Source: Haemophilus influenzae | GTDB lineage: Bacteria; Pseudomonadota; Gammaproteobacteria; Enterobacterales; Pasteurellaceae | Length of the DNA: 64,000 nt | NCBI RefSeq assembly: GCF_001457655.1 | Contig: NZ_LN831035.1 | Span: 992,001 to 1,056,000 of the forward strand | Reading direction: 5' to 3' | In this document: positions 28,575 through 36,264 of the stretch, piece by piece | Numbering within the stretch: position 1 is the stretch's first letter | Layout: every line of letters begins with the position of its first letter | Position numbers and translations under genes: made by a program | The notes under the pieces: model-generated | Told to the model about the DNA's origin: nothing | What the model saw: only the letters and a program-made list of their open reading frames with translations | The model's database searches: none

Positions 28575-29456
28575 ATGAAAAACAAAGAACTGCAACGGTT
28601 TATGACCAATAGCGGCATGACACAAAAGCAGATTGCGCAAGCGTTAGCGGTATCAGTGGGGACAATTAGTCTTTATTTGAAAGGACAATACGCAGGCGAT
28701 GTGCAACGCCTTGATGACAAGGTGGCGGAGTATTTGGCACGCCAAGATCAGAAAATTTTAAATGCGCGTTACAACAAGCAATTTGTGCCAACGTTTCTCG
28801 CACGTAAAGGGATGGAAGCGATGGAATATGCGCATACGGAAGGCGAGATGGTAGTGATTTATGGTGCGGCAGGGTTAGGCAAAACCCAGTTGTTAAAAGA
28901 ATATGTGCGTACGCACCCTTCTGCAATGTTGATTGAAACCGATCCAAGTTATACCACCAAAGTCTTATTACGCAAGATTGCGGAGGCTTGTGGTGTGGTT
29001 GTGCAAGGCGTAAACAATGACTTTTTCGAGAAGATAGTGGAGCGTTTGGAAAATTCAGAACGGTTATTAGTGATTGACGAAGCGGAGTTGCTTTCTACAC
29101 GTTCTTTAGAGTTTGTTCGACGATTACGAGATAAAACCAATATTGGCGTGGTGCTTGCTGGTATGCCGCGTTTAATGGTGAATTTGTGCGGTAAAAACAA
29201 CGAACTGGCACAGTTATATAGCCGTGTAACTCGACCGTTTGATTTAGGCAATGCCCTTCCAGAGAAAGATTTAGCGTTATTAACGGAAACAGCACTCGGC
29301 ACGGCTGAATTTAATGCGCCTTTTATTAAGTTTAGTAAGGGCAATGCACGTCGATTAAGTAACCTCATTAAAGGTGTGGTGCGATTGGCTGAAATTAATG
29401 AGTGTGAAATCACTTATGAAATGGTTGAAGAATACAGCAAAGTATTGATTGGCTAA
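28575..29456 (+). CDS. Mu B-like target-DNA ATPase
   Basis: A 293-residue AAA+ protein that binds target DNA with ATP and delivers it to transposase A. The N-terminal helix-turn-helix (MTQKQIAQALAVSVGTISLY) is followed by Walker A GAAGLGKT (97-104), Walker B LLVIDEAE (164-171) and VVLAGMPRL. In Mu, B also gives immunity against insertion near the phage itself. AACGAGG precedes the ATG. Confidence 0.93.
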   Translation: MKNKELQRFMTNSGMTQKQIAQALAVSVGTISLYLKGQYAGDVQRLDDKVAEYLARQDQKILNARYNKQFVPTFLARKGMEAMEYAHTEGEMVVIYGAAGLGKTQLLKEYVRTHPSAMLIETDPSYTTKVLLRKIAEACGVVVQGVNNDFFEKIVERLENSERLLVIDEAELLSTRSLEFVRRLRDKTNIGVVLAGMPRLMVNLCGKNNELAQLYSRVTRPFDLGNALPEKDLALLTETALGTAEFNAPFIKFSKGNARRLSNLIKGVVRLAEINECEITYEMVEEYSKVLIG

Positions 29457-29466
29457 GGAGACCAAA

Positions 29467-29763
29467 ATGTTACAACCCAATACAACTAAACAATTAAACA
29501 AAAACAATGCCGTGATGTTGGCTTATTTAGAACAAGTAGAAAAAGCCGTGAGACGCTTAAATGAAATGGGGCTTACGGTGATTAATGTGCACTTTGAGAA
29601 GATAAGACCGACTGTGCGTGTGATGAATAATGCAGTAACAGAACAGTTAGAGAAAGACCAATTGGCTTATGTGTATCACGTGGGGCGTGATGTGGGTCGA
29701 TACCAAGAAGCGCAATTTACGGTGGAAGGTATCCGAGTGGTTTGGCGAAAATATTTGAACTAG
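29467..29763 (+). CDS. Hypothetical early protein
   Basis: 98 residues starting at ATG 29467, with AAGGAGA eight bases upstream and overlapping the preceding stop region. Central sequence AVRRLNEMGLTVINVHFEK and VTEQLEKDQLAYVYHVG suggests a small alpha/beta fold. There is no membrane segment. Position right after B is where Mu has kil and other short semi-essential genes, but I see no similarity that would justify a name. Confidence 0.75.
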   Translation: MLQPNTTKQLNKNNAVMLAYLEQVEKAVRRLNEMGLTVINVHFEKIRPTVRVMNNAVTEQLEKDQLAYVYHVGRDVGRYQEAQFTVEGIRVVWRKYLN

Positions 29764-29771
29764 GAGGATGA

Positions 29772-29963
29772 ATGGCAACGCGTCGGCAAATTTATGCAGT
29801 CTATCGTGGCGAAGAGAATTTGGGTGACGGGACTGCGGAAGAATTAGCAAAGAAACTCAATGTGAGCGAAAAAACGATTTACAGCTCGGCAACAGTCGCC
29901 CGATGTAAACGTGATAAAGGTAAGCGACTTGTGGTGATTAAGTTAGATAAAGAGGAACTCTAA
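29772..29963 (+). CDS. Small early protein with HTH-like segment
   Basis: 63 residues. TAEELAKKLNVSEKTIYSSA reads like a helix-turn-helix, and the tail is basic (RCKRDKGKRL). AGGAGG sits six bases before ATG. It runs directly into the next gene without a gap, so the two are translated together. It is probably a DNA-binding accessory factor of the early phase; the target is unknown. Confidence 0.75.
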   Translation: MATRRQIYAVYRGEENLGDGTAEELAKKLNVSEKTIYSSATVARCKRDKGKRLVVIKLDKEEL

Positions 29964-30581
29964 ATGAAGGTGATGATTGAGGGGAAAGAATACTGGCGTG
30001 ATGCAAGAGGAAATTTAACGCCAGCTGAGTTGGTGAAAGACATCGACAAAGCACGTGATGTGCTCGTGCGTGAATGGGTGGAAAAAGGCGTGTCCTTAAA
30101 TAAGGAGATGCGCAATTTTAAAGATGGCATTTTCGGCGATATTCAGGCGTTTATTGAACTTTCAGCTGAAAAATACAATGCAAAAGTGGGCGGTAGTAAA
30201 GGCAATATCACGCTTTATAGCTACGACGGCAAATACAAAATCCAACGTGCGATTAACGACCACTTGCAATTTGATGAACGTATTCAGGCGGCAAAAGTGT
30301 TGATTGATGAGTGCTTGAATGAATGGAGCGAAGGCTCTCGCCCTGAACTAAAAGCGTTAATTGAACGTGCGTTTAATGTGGACAAGGAAGGTAATTTAAA
30401 TACTTCTCGCATTTTAGGTTTGCGACGGGTAGATATTCAAGATGAACGTTGGCAAAACGCGATGCAGGCGATTAGTGAAAGCGTACAAGTGGTGAGTAGT
30501 AAGGCTTATGTGCGACTTTATGAGCGTGTGGGCGAAAGCGATCAGTATGTGCCGATTGCGTTAGATGTAGCGGGGGCGTAG
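29964..30581 (+). CDS. DUF3164-family early phage protein
   Basis: 205 residues. The sequence matches what I know of DUF3164 from Mu-like phages: MIEGKEYWRDARGNLTP, KARDVLVREWVEKG, then GGSKGNITLYSYDGKYKIQR and LRRVDIQDERWQNAM. The function is not established. It is usually encoded near B in this phage group, which is the case here. It starts directly at the stop of the preceding gene. Confidence 0.85.
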   Translation: MKVMIEGKEYWRDARGNLTPAELVKDIDKARDVLVREWVEKGVSLNKEMRNFKDGIFGDIQAFIELSAEKYNAKVGGSKGNITLYSYDGKYKIQRAINDHLQFDERIQAAKVLIDECLNEWSEGSRPELKALIERAFNVDKEGNLNTSRILGLRRVDIQDERWQNAMQAISESVQVVSSKAYVRLYERVGESDQYVPIALDVAGA

Positions 30582-30662
30582 ATGAGTGAGTCTGGCATCG
30601 TTGTAATTTGTCTTTTTGCACTATATGCGTGGTTAGCATATTTGATGTTTAAGAATTTATAA
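30582..30662 (+). CDS. Very small membrane protein
   Basis: A 26-residue frame (MSESGIVVICLFALYAWLAY plus MFKNL-like end) starting at the stop of the DUF3164 gene (TAGATG). It is almost entirely one hydrophobic helix with a basic tail, the pattern of a single-pass inner membrane peptide. The tight coupling and clean topology favour a real gene. Function unknown; small early membrane peptides in phages often alter host physiology or block superinfection, which is only a possibility here. Confidence 0.5.
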   Translation: MSESGIVVICLFALYAWLAYLMFKNL

Positions 30663-30673
30663 AACTTATTTAA

Positions 30674-30732
30674 ATGCCCTTTAAATCTCCCCATCCCCCT
30701 CTTTACAAAGAGGGGGATGGGATGAGGGGCAT
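30674..30732. repeat. Palindromic mini-repeat, copy 1
   Basis: CCCATCCCCCTCTTT (30690-30704) pairs over a 2-base loop with AAAGAGGGGGATGGG (30707-30721), and the outer ATGCCC / GGGCAT (30674-30679, 30727-30732) extends it. A related element lies at 31588-31654. Both stand just before an AAGGAGCAA ribosome site. Confidence 0.75.
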
Positions 30733-30764
30733 TCATAATAGGTTTTAACAACAAAGGAGCAAAT

Positions 30765-31325
30765 ATGAGACCTGAATTTAGATATTTTAAATGCGCATTA
30801 AGCGTTGAGCCTATTAAATCATTAGATGAGCAATGGCGAAAAGATAGAGAGCTCAGAGATAAAAAACTTGACGCTATTTTTGACACTATCCCATTTTATG
30901 AATGCTGGAGAGGAAGTGAAAGTAATATATTTGGAATTGTTTGTAGTTTAGATAGCGATGAATTTGCCAAAATAAAAGAGGATAAGACCTATAAATTTGA
31001 AATAGTTGAAAATGAGAAAGTTGTCATCACTGGCAATGGCAGAACAAAAGCCGGTAAGGCATTTAACGATAAAATCCAAAGCGTTAGAGATATTTTAAAT
31101 CAATACCCAAGCTTTAATGATTTTATGCTACGAAAATTAAAACTTAATTGCTGGGTGCTTGGCGCACGCACTGGTTATGTATCTGTATGCGGTGTTGCAA
31201 GTGACTACTTTATCGTTTCAATACCAGTTAAATCAGAGGGCTTTGGTGGGGATGGCTTCCCGGCAATTCCGGAATGTTTAACAGAAATAAAACAAAGTGA
31301 ATTTTTAATGTTACAGGGGAAATAG
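30765..31325 (+). CDS. Hypothetical protein of Pasteurellaceae phages
   Basis: 186 residues. ATG follows AAAGGAGCAAAT. The sequence opens MRPEFRYFKCALSVEPIKSL and contains FYECWRGSESNIFGIVC and an YVSVCGVASDYFIVSIPV strand pattern. I recall similar uncharacterised proteins (DUF5420-like) from Haemophilus prophages, but this was not checked. It is mixed alpha/beta, with no membrane segment. It is AT-rich compared with the structural genes, as are its two successors. Confidence 0.7.
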   Translation: MRPEFRYFKCALSVEPIKSLDEQWRKDRELRDKKLDAIFDTIPFYECWRGSESNIFGIVCSLDSDEFAKIKEDKTYKFEIVENEKVVITGNGRTKAGKAFNDKIQSVRDILNQYPSFNDFMLRKLKLNCWVLGARTGYVSVCGVASDYFIVSIPVKSEGFGGDGFPAIPECLTEIKQSEFLMLQGK

Positions 31326-31328
31326 ATA

Positions 31329-31577
31329 ATGAGTGAACAAATTTACGAATTTAAGAATGTAACCGATATTTTAGTGCTTGATGAAAAACAGTTTGAACGA
31401 TTCTTAGCAGATTTCAAAGAATGGTTCCATTTTCAAAAACAAGCGAGAACCGAAGCCGAAAAGCTTAGAGAACTTGGATTGAATATTACTCTAGCAGATG
31501 TGATTCGTTGGAAAGATGATGACATGATTGGAGTGGGGAAAATTACGATTGATGTGCAAAAGGCACGAGATTATTAA
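31329..31577 (+). CDS. Hypothetical early protein
   Basis: 82 residues, three bases after the previous stop. It is acidic and mainly helical (LDEKQFERFLADFKEWFHFQ, then EAEKLRELGLNITLAD). It ends at the second palindromic mini-repeat. I recognise no family. Because of the tight spacing it probably works with, or is at least translated with, the preceding protein. Confidence 0.65.
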   Translation: MSEQIYEFKNVTDILVLDEKQFERFLADFKEWFHFQKQARTEAEKLRELGLNITLADVIRWKDDDMIGVGKITIDVQKARDY

Positions 31578-31587
31578 AACCCATTTA

Positions 31588-31654
31588 CAGCCCATTCAAA
31601 TCTCCCCTAGCCCCTCTTTACAAAAGAGGGGGATAAGTGAGATGAAGTGGGCTG
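31588..31654. repeat. Palindromic mini-repeat, copy 2
   Basis: CCCCTCTTT (31611-31619) pairs with AAAGAGGGG (31624-31632), and CAGCCCA (31588-31594) with TGGGCTG (31648-31654). Sequence and nested layout are those of the copy at 30674-30732, including the AAAGGAGCAA that follows. Confidence 0.7.
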
Positions 31655-31686
31655 AGTAATGTGTTTTATTAACTAAAGGAGCAACA

Positions 31687-31926
31687 ATGTTAAAAGAAAG
31701 CGATTTACTTGAAGATCATGATTATGTATCAAATAACGTAAAAATATATAAAGGCAATTTAGTAAGCTGGAGACGTATTTTTAAAGTTAATCGTGCTAAT
31801 GAAAGTGTAACATATTGTGAAATGAAATGGCTTAAAGATGGTTTAAAAGCGACATTGAAAACTATATCAATCAAAGCATTTTTAAAATGGGCTGTTGCTG
31901 ATGTAACTAAGGAGACGAAAGAATGA
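31687..31926 (+). CDS. Hypothetical early protein
   Basis: 79 residues after AAAGGAGCAACA. It begins MLKESDLLEDHDYVSNNVKI and looks like a small beta-rich domain followed by helices (KATLKTISIKAFLKWAVADV). No family recognised. Its last four bases overlap the start of the following zinc-motif protein (ATGA type), so translation is coupled. Confidence 0.65.
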   Translation: MLKESDLLEDHDYVSNNVKIYKGNLVSWRRIFKVNRANESVTYCEMKWLKDGLKATLKTISIKAFLKWAVADVTKETKE

Positions 31927-32471
31927 AACTATGCCGTTGCCCTATTTGCCACAGTGATATCCATTTGGATGCGTTGTTGGAAGATGATGCGGGGCGTGAG
32001 ATGTTGGGGTTAATATCCAACTTAGGTGGTCGCAATGCCCGTGCGTTGGTAAGTTATATTGGTCTGTTTCGCCCTGAAAAATCGGCACTATCTAATGGGC
32101 GGGAGTTGAGATTAATGAAAGATGTGTTGGAGATGTATCAACCCAGTCCGCTACTCGCCCATGCATTGAATGAAACGGTGCAAGCGGTGATGAAAAACCG
32201 TCGGGAAACTCGCAATATTCAGGTGTTATCGAATCATAACTATTTGAAGAAAGTGTATGAAGGGGCGAAACCCTTGTTTGCGGTAGTGCGTAATGAAGGC
32301 AAAGCTGAAATGCAAAGCGTTGCGGCACAAGAAGAGGATAAACGTATGGCAGCCATTCAATATATTGAACGTTATGCCTCCATTGGGCAGTTGCAATTTG
32401 TGGAAAATATGCCTGAGTTTGCGGTTTGGAAAGCCTGGAAAGCGGAACAGGAGAAAGGCTATGTTGCGTAA
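31923..32471 (+). CDS. Hypothetical early protein with N-terminal Cys motif
   Basis: 182 residues. It begins MKLCRCPICHSDIHLDALLE, with Cys-x-Cys-Pro-x-Cys-His like half of a zinc ribbon. It continues with helical sequence that includes GGRNARALVSYIGLFRPEKS. Proteins of this shape precede gemA in several Mu-like phages. The last 11 bases overlap gemA. DNA or RNA binding is plausible; no function is known to me. Confidence 0.75.
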   Translation: MKLCRCPICHSDIHLDALLEDDAGREMLGLISNLGGRNARALVSYIGLFRPEKSALSNGRELRLMKDVLEMYQPSPLLAHALNETVQAVMKNRRETRNIQVLSNHNYLKKVYEGAKPLFAVVRNEGKAEMQSVAAQEEDKRMAAIQYIERYASIGQLQFVENMPEFAVWKAWKAEQEKGYVA

Positions 32472-32862
32472 AAATTTAATCGCTCGAATCCATATTGGGA
32501 AAAGCCAATTAGGTCTTGATGATGAAACCTATCGTCAATTATTGGTAAGCACAACGGGGAAAACAAGTTGTACTGAAATGACGGAAAGTGAATTGCAACA
32601 GGTGTTAAATGTTATGGTGCAAAAGGGGTTTAAATCCAGTCGTCATTTTTGGGGAAATCGTGCGGCACCACGTGAAGATAAGAAAATTTATTTGGCAAAA
32701 ATTACCGCACTTTTAGCAAAACATGGTTTACCGAAAGAATATGCAGATGGTATTGCGAAACGTTCGTTTAAAGTGGATTTTGTGCATTGGTTACAGCCGT
32801 GGCAGTTGAAAAAGGTGGTGCAGATGTTGGCAGTGTATGATCGGAATAAAAAAGCATTGTAA
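32461..32862 (+). CDS. gemA: GemA-like early regulatory protein (Mu gp16 family)
   Basis: 133 residues starting MLRKNLIARIHIGKSQLGLD, the DUF1018/GemA hallmark, with DDETYRQLL, VMVQKGFKSS and GLPKEYADGIAKRSF. In Mu, GemA changes host gene expression and DNA topology. I start at ATG 32461, with AGGAGA nine bases upstream; the longer frame upstream overlaps the previous gene and is not coding. It is followed by a terminator, so the early operon may end here. Confidence 0.9.
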   Translation: MLRKNLIARIHIGKSQLGLDDETYRQLLVSTTGKTSCTEMTESELQQVLNVMVQKGFKSSRHFWGNRAAPREDKKIYLAKITALLAKHGLPKEYADGIAKRSFKVDFVHWLQPWQLKKVVQMLAVYDRNKKAL

Positions 32863-32886
32863 GATGAAATTATCAGGTGTAAATTG

Positions 32887-32908
32887 AAGGCTCTTTGGAG
32901 CCTTTTTT
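32887..32908 (+). terminator. Terminator after gemA
   Basis: AAGGCTC (32887-32893) pairs with GAGCCTT (32898-32904) and leads into a T run (32903-32908). It lies only eight bases before the start of the next gene. Confidence 0.8.
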
Positions 32909-32915
32909 ATTTCCT

Positions 32916-33815
32916 ATGATAAAGTTTCTATCTAAATTATTTCAACGTTTCACTTCTAATTCTAAGCCTAAACCTGAGGTTATAACAGAATACGAGCTAC
33001 ATAACTCTACAACTAATCTAGAATTACCTCGCTTCACTGTATCTATTGAAATAGATAACCGCCCTAAACCTGAAGATCCTCAAGAAAAACGCCGTTTCAA
33101 AGAAGCCTTTGAACAAATTACACATGACATTAAATTTATCAATATTGATAAAGATGATGTTTATGAGTTACTTTGGACGCATCGTATTGGAGGATTTTAT
33201 CAGCTAGGAAAAGCTCTTAAAACTCGTGATATTTTAATGAATTGGTCGTGGTTTGATGAATGGTTAGAGCGATTTCAAAGTATATCTATATATCCATATA
33301 TGTGGAATCGTTGGTTTGTTAAGGGGAAACTTTATCCTACCGACTTAGATGAAGCGACTAAGAAGTTAACAGTTAAAAATATGAAAGATATTCTAGGGCG
33401 AAAGGGGTATCAAGAATATCCTAAACTTCGTGCTGAATTAGAAGTGTTTTTCAAACAGAATATCGCTTATGAAGATTTACAGCCCGAGCTAAGGGATAGA
33501 ATGATAGAAAAGGGCTGGAAGGAGAATGATGAGTATCAAGAGTTGAAAATAGAGCTTCTATGTCATTCAGTTATTATGAGATCTTACGCCTTAAGAGATT
33601 TTGAACGATATACTCCAGAATATTTATCATCTTTGGATGATAAATTTATAAAAAAGCCTAAACTATCCTTTGTCGGTGATGATGAGGAAGAGAGAATTGT
33701 TCAATCATTCATAATCTCTCCAATTAAAAATAATCAGGTTATTCAAATTCCCCCTTTTTTTCCTGGAGGAAGAGCTAATATTCGATACTTTTATCGCGAA
33801 AATCATAACGTATAA
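32916..33815 (+). CDS. Unrecognised AT-rich gene between gemA and mor
   Basis: 299 residues from ATG 32916 (MIKFLSKLFQRFTSNSKPKP). I do not recognise the whole protein. Residues around LTVKNMKDILGRKGYQEYPKL resemble a SAP-type DNA-binding helix pair. The rest is charged and soluble, with an aromatic-rich stretch (ISIYPYMWNRWF). It starts right after a terminator, has no clear ribosome site, and is richer in A+T than its neighbours. These are signs of a late-acquired cargo gene with its own expression. A role in blocking other phages or altering the host would fit the position but is not shown. Confidence 0.75.
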   Translation: MIKFLSKLFQRFTSNSKPKPEVITEYELHNSTTNLELPRFTVSIEIDNRPKPEDPQEKRRFKEAFEQITHDIKFINIDKDDVYELLWTHRIGGFYQLGKALKTRDILMNWSWFDEWLERFQSISIYPYMWNRWFVKGKLYPTDLDEATKKLTVKNMKDILGRKGYQEYPKLRAELEVFFKQNIAYEDLQPELRDRMIEKGWKENDEYQELKIELLCHSVIMRSYALRDFERYTPEYLSSLDDKFIKKPKLSFVGDDEEERIVQSFIISPIKNNQVIQIPPFFPGGRANIRYFYRENHNV

Positions 33816-33900
33816 CAATTTTTCAAAAAAATTTCTGCAAAATACCGCCTTTTTAAAATTTCCGTGTGAGAATTGCGTAAAACAATTTACGGAGGTGTTT

Positions 33901-34329
33901 ATGGTTGAATCTTTGGAAGATGTGGCTGAATTACTGCCTGAAACGGTGCAGCAGATGGTGGATTTGGTGGGCTTTGCTGCGGTGGAGAAAATTATTACAA
34001 ATTTTGGTGGGGCTACCTTTCGATTTACTGATGGGGTGCATTATTTTCCTAAGCTTAAAGCATTAATTGGTTTGGAAAGTGCGGTGAAATTACGAGAGGT
34101 TTTTCGTGGGGAGTGGCTGTATATTCCTCGTTGTCAAACGGCATTGCGTGTGTTGCGTAATTATCGTTTTAAAGCCGATTATGATTATCTTACCCAGCAT
34201 TTAAATAAATCAGGGCGTATGGCTATGCTTGAGCTTTGTCCGAAATATCAACTTTCTGATCGGAGTGGTTGGGAGATTTTGGCACAGGTGCGCCATCCTG
34301 AAGAACCCCATAATCTTGCCTTGTTTTAG
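33901..34329 (+). CDS. mor: Mor-family activator of middle/late transcription
   Basis: 142 residues of the Mor/C family. Motifs: LLPETVQQMVDLVGFAAVEKII, FGGATFRFTDG, and a C-terminal helix-turn-helix region (FKADYDYLTQHLNKSGRMAM). In Mu, Mor turns on the middle promoter and C the late ones; only this one member is present here, so it may cover both steps. GGAGG lies directly before ATG 33901; an upstream GTG in frame has no such site. It is followed by a strong hairpin. Confidence 0.9.
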   Translation: MVESLEDVAELLPETVQQMVDLVGFAAVEKIITNFGGATFRFTDGVHYFPKLKALIGLESAVKLREVFRGEWLYIPRCQTALRVLRNYRFKADYDYLTQHLNKSGRMAMLELCPKYQLSDRSGWEILAQVRHPEEPHNLALF

Positions 34330-34372
34330 TGCTGAAACCGCTCCTCTCTTCTCTTTACTCCGATTTTAAGAC

Positions 34373-34408
34373 AATACCCTTAATCTCAATAGATTAAGGG
34401 TATTTTTT
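34373..34408 (+). terminator. Long hairpin directly before the endolysin start
   Basis: A 14-bp perfect stem, AATACCCTTAATCT / AGATTAAGGGTATT, with a CAAT loop, ends in a T run that touches the ATG of the endolysin gene. It would stop transcripts from mor. No ribosome site fits between hairpin and ATG. Confidence 0.85.
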
Positions 34409-34915
34409 ATGTCTACTTTAACTTTTCTAGATATTTTTAACCGCTTAATTGGGCATGAGGGCGGTTATGTTAATGACCCTCGCGACCCAGGCGGGGAAAC
34501 CAATTGGGGGATTACTAAACGCACAGCTCAGGCAAATGGTTATCAAGGCAGTATGCGAGCAATGACGCGTGATCAGGCTTTTAAAATCTACTACTCCGCC
34601 TTTTGGTTACGTTATCAATGCGACAAGATGCCCGAAGCGGTGGCTTTCCAGTTTTTTGATGCAGCGGTAAATCATGGATTAGGCAATGCAAGCCGTATGT
34701 TGCAACGTGCGGTTGGTGTGTTAGATGACGGCATTATCGGTAAATACTCTCTTGAGGCCATCAATCGCAATCCAATCTCTGACACGTTGATGGTGTTAAA
34801 CGGCGAACGCCTTAATTTTTACACCCGATTAAAGAACTTTGACCGATACGGCAAAGGCTGGGTGAATCGTGTGGCACAAAACTTAAGATATGGAGCACAA
34901 GACAATGAAGTTTAA
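34409..34915 (+). CDS. Endolysin, glycosyl hydrolase 108 family
   Basis: 168 residues. The GH108 signature is clear: FNRLIGHEGGYVNDPRDPGGETNWGITK, with Glu of HEGGY as the likely catalytic acid. The C-terminal peptidoglycan-binding part follows (LQRAVGVLDDGIIG). It would cut the glycan chain of the cell wall at the end of infection. No signal peptide is visible, so a holin is required. The ATG directly follows a hairpin, leaving the ribosome site unexplained. Confidence 0.92.
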   Translation: MSTLTFLDIFNRLIGHEGGYVNDPRDPGGETNWGITKRTAQANGYQGSMRAMTRDQAFKIYYSAFWLRYQCDKMPEAVAFQFFDAAVNHGLGNASRMLQRAVGVLDDGIIGKYSLEAINRNPISDTLMVLNGERLNFYTRLKNFDRYGKGWVNRVAQNLRYGAQDNEV

Positions 34916-35072
34916 GTTTTCAGACATTTTAACATGGGTTTTTGATTGGTTCGGCTTGAGAGGAAAACAAACCAAATATCGACCTCACTTTTATAGCAAA
35001 AATGCGTGGAGTTATGTCGGCAACGGCAAGATGACACCGGCAATTGAATTAATGTTGAGACTTTGTTCATGA
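34905..35072 (+). CDS. Small lysis-cassette protein
   Basis: 55 residues from ATG 34905, overlapping the end of the endolysin gene. It begins MKFKFSDILTWVFDWFGLRG and contains a conserved-looking WSYVGNGKMTPAIE. It is amphipathic rather than clearly transmembrane. Its stop overlaps the holin-like start (TCATGA). Similar short frames occur between endolysin and holin in FluMu-type phages as I recall; the role is unknown. Confidence 0.65.
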   Translation: MKFKFSDILTWVFDWFGLRGKQTKYRPHFYSKNAWSYVGNGKMTPAIELMLRLCS

Positions 35073-35359
35073 AAAAGTTTTTTGAACTCTTCACCAATGA
35101 CAACGGGCGCGCCAGCACCACAGGTTTTATTCAGTTTTTCGGCTTTTTGGTGATGGCGGGTGTGCTGATTTATGCGGTCTATCTTGACCGTTCTACGGTG
35201 ACAGATTTGTTCTTTTATTTTGCTTGTTTTTGTGGTGGTTCTGCCGCAACCAAAGGGGCGGTGATGGCTTTTCAAGCCAAACAAACCAAGCCAGAAGAAC
35301 AGATTACCAGTGAAACCTATGTGGAGCCAGAACAAACGGATAGACCAAGGGGGATTTGA
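35069..35359 (+). CDS. Holin-like membrane protein (DUF2644-like)
   Basis: 96 residues with two hydrophobic segments (FIQFFGFLVMAGVLIYAVYL and DLFFYFACFCGGSAATKGAV) and a charged, proline-containing tail. Size, topology and position between endolysin and spanin genes fit a holin that lets the endolysin reach the wall. It starts at ATG 35069 inside the previous gene and ends in TGATG shared with the next. The family assignment is from memory. Confidence 0.8.
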   Translation: MKKFFELFTNDNGRASTTGFIQFFGFLVMAGVLIYAVYLDRSTVTDLFFYFACFCGGSAATKGAVMAFQAKQTKPEEQITSETYVEPEQTDRPRGI

Positions 35360-35616
35360 TGAGTATGCAGATTATTTTAGCGGGACTTGGGATTTTCGTG
35401 CTATTGGGTGCGTATGTGATGTTTAAGCTGAAACATGCACACCGTGAGATTGAGCAGTTATTAAAAACCAATGCCCAGTTGCAAACGCAAAAAGCCGTGG
35501 CTGAAACTCAAGTAAAACATTTTGAAGTGAGAAAGAAAAATGAAGAAAACACTCGTAACACTAGCCGTGATGATGTCATTAACCGCCTGCAGCAATCAGG
35601 CGATCTCCGTGATTAA
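35359..35616 (+). CDS. Inner-membrane spanin, Rz-like (DUF2681-like)
   Basis: 85 residues. An N-terminal membrane anchor (IILAGLGIFVLLGAYVMFKL) is followed by a helical coiled-coil region (HAHREIEQLLKTNAQLQTQK) that would span the periplasm. The lipoprotein partner is encoded within and beyond its 3' end in another frame, as in Rz/Rz1 pairs. Together they fuse inner and outer membranes in the last step of lysis. AAGGGGG precedes ATG 35359. Confidence 0.8.
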   Translation: MSMQIILAGLGIFVLLGAYVMFKLKHAHREIEQLLKTNAQLQTQKAVAETQVKHFEVRKKNEENTRNTSRDDVINRLQQSGDLRD

Positions 35617-35743
35617 TCCAAGTTGTAGTGGATTTGGCATTATCACTGCCAGCCGACAAGATAGCACGGAAACCTTGCGGCAAATTGCGGTACATAATGC
35701 GACTTATCGTGAGATTTGTGCCGAAAGTAAGGAGTCAAAATGA
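35540..35743 (+). CDS. Outer-membrane spanin lipoprotein, Rz1-like
   Basis: 67 residues. MKKTLVTLAVMMSLTACSNQ is a lipoprotein signal with lipobox LTAC, so the mature chain starts at Cys 17. It starts inside the Rz-like gene in a different frame (77-base overlap) and continues 127 bases past it. The layout and lipobox identify it as an o-spanin; the mature part is short and has two further Cys. Confidence 0.85.
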   Translation: MKKTLVTLAVMMSLTACSNQAISVINPSCSGFGIITASRQDSTETLRQIAVHNATYREICAESKESK

Positions 35744-35997
35744 TTGACGATAAAGTGTTTATTGGGATTGGCACAACGTTGATTATGACATTAGTCGGCT
35801 GGGCGTGGAAATCGGTAAACGATAAAGTGGCTGAAAATGAGCATGCGATTAAAGCCTTAGAAAAGCAAATGCAACAGGATTTTCAGAGTAAAGAGCTTGC
35901 TGAAGTAAAAAATAAACACTTTGAAAGCATTTTGAAAGAGGTGCGCGATCAGTTGAAAGAAATCAATCAGAAGTTAGATAAAAAGGTGGATAAATAA
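35740..35997 (+). CDS. DUF2730-like phage protein (Mu gp25 position)
   Basis: 85 residues: a membrane anchor (FIGIGTTLIMTLVGWAWKSV) followed by a long helix with coiled-coil pattern (ENEHAIKALEKQMQQDFQSK). It overlaps both neighbours by four bases or fewer. The position after the spanins and before the terminase genes corresponds to Mu gp25. Function unknown. Confidence 0.8.
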   Translation: MIDDKVFIGIGTTLIMTLVGWAWKSVNDKVAENEHAIKALEKQMQQDFQSKELAEVKNKHFESILKEVRDQLKEINQKLDKKVDK

Positions 35998-36263
35998 TGT
36001 CAGCAAGAGAGCGAAAACGATTAGAGCAATTGGCAGAAAAACAAGAAATTAATGCCAAATTAGATGAGATTCTGGCTTTAAGCCGACAAGCGAACCATAA
36101 AATCGACCGTTTAGACGGTCGAGTGGATGATATTGATACTCGCTTGGCAAAGGTAGAAGAAAGTTTGGCGAAATTAGGTGTGCGTGCTGCGGTTATTGGC
36201 GGGTTAAGTGGCTTGGTCGTCTCTGTTGGGTTTGAGCTGATTAAAGCAAAATTCGGGGGTTAA
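35997..36263 (+). CDS. Coiled-coil protein with C-terminal membrane segment
   Basis: 88 residues. The first 60 form a heptad-rich helix (AEKQEINAKLDEILALSRQA, then DRLDGRVDDIDTRLAKVEES). The end is a hydrophobic segment (AAVIGGLSGLVVSVGFELIK). Its topology is the mirror image of the preceding protein, so the two may form a membrane-tethered coiled coil. It corresponds to Mu gp26 by position. TAATG overlap with the previous gene. Confidence 0.75.
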   Translation: MSARERKRLEQLAEKQEINAKLDEILALSRQANHKIDRLDGRVDDIDTRLAKVEESLAKLGVRAAVIGGLSGLVVSVGFELIKAKFGG

Positions 36264-36264
36264 G

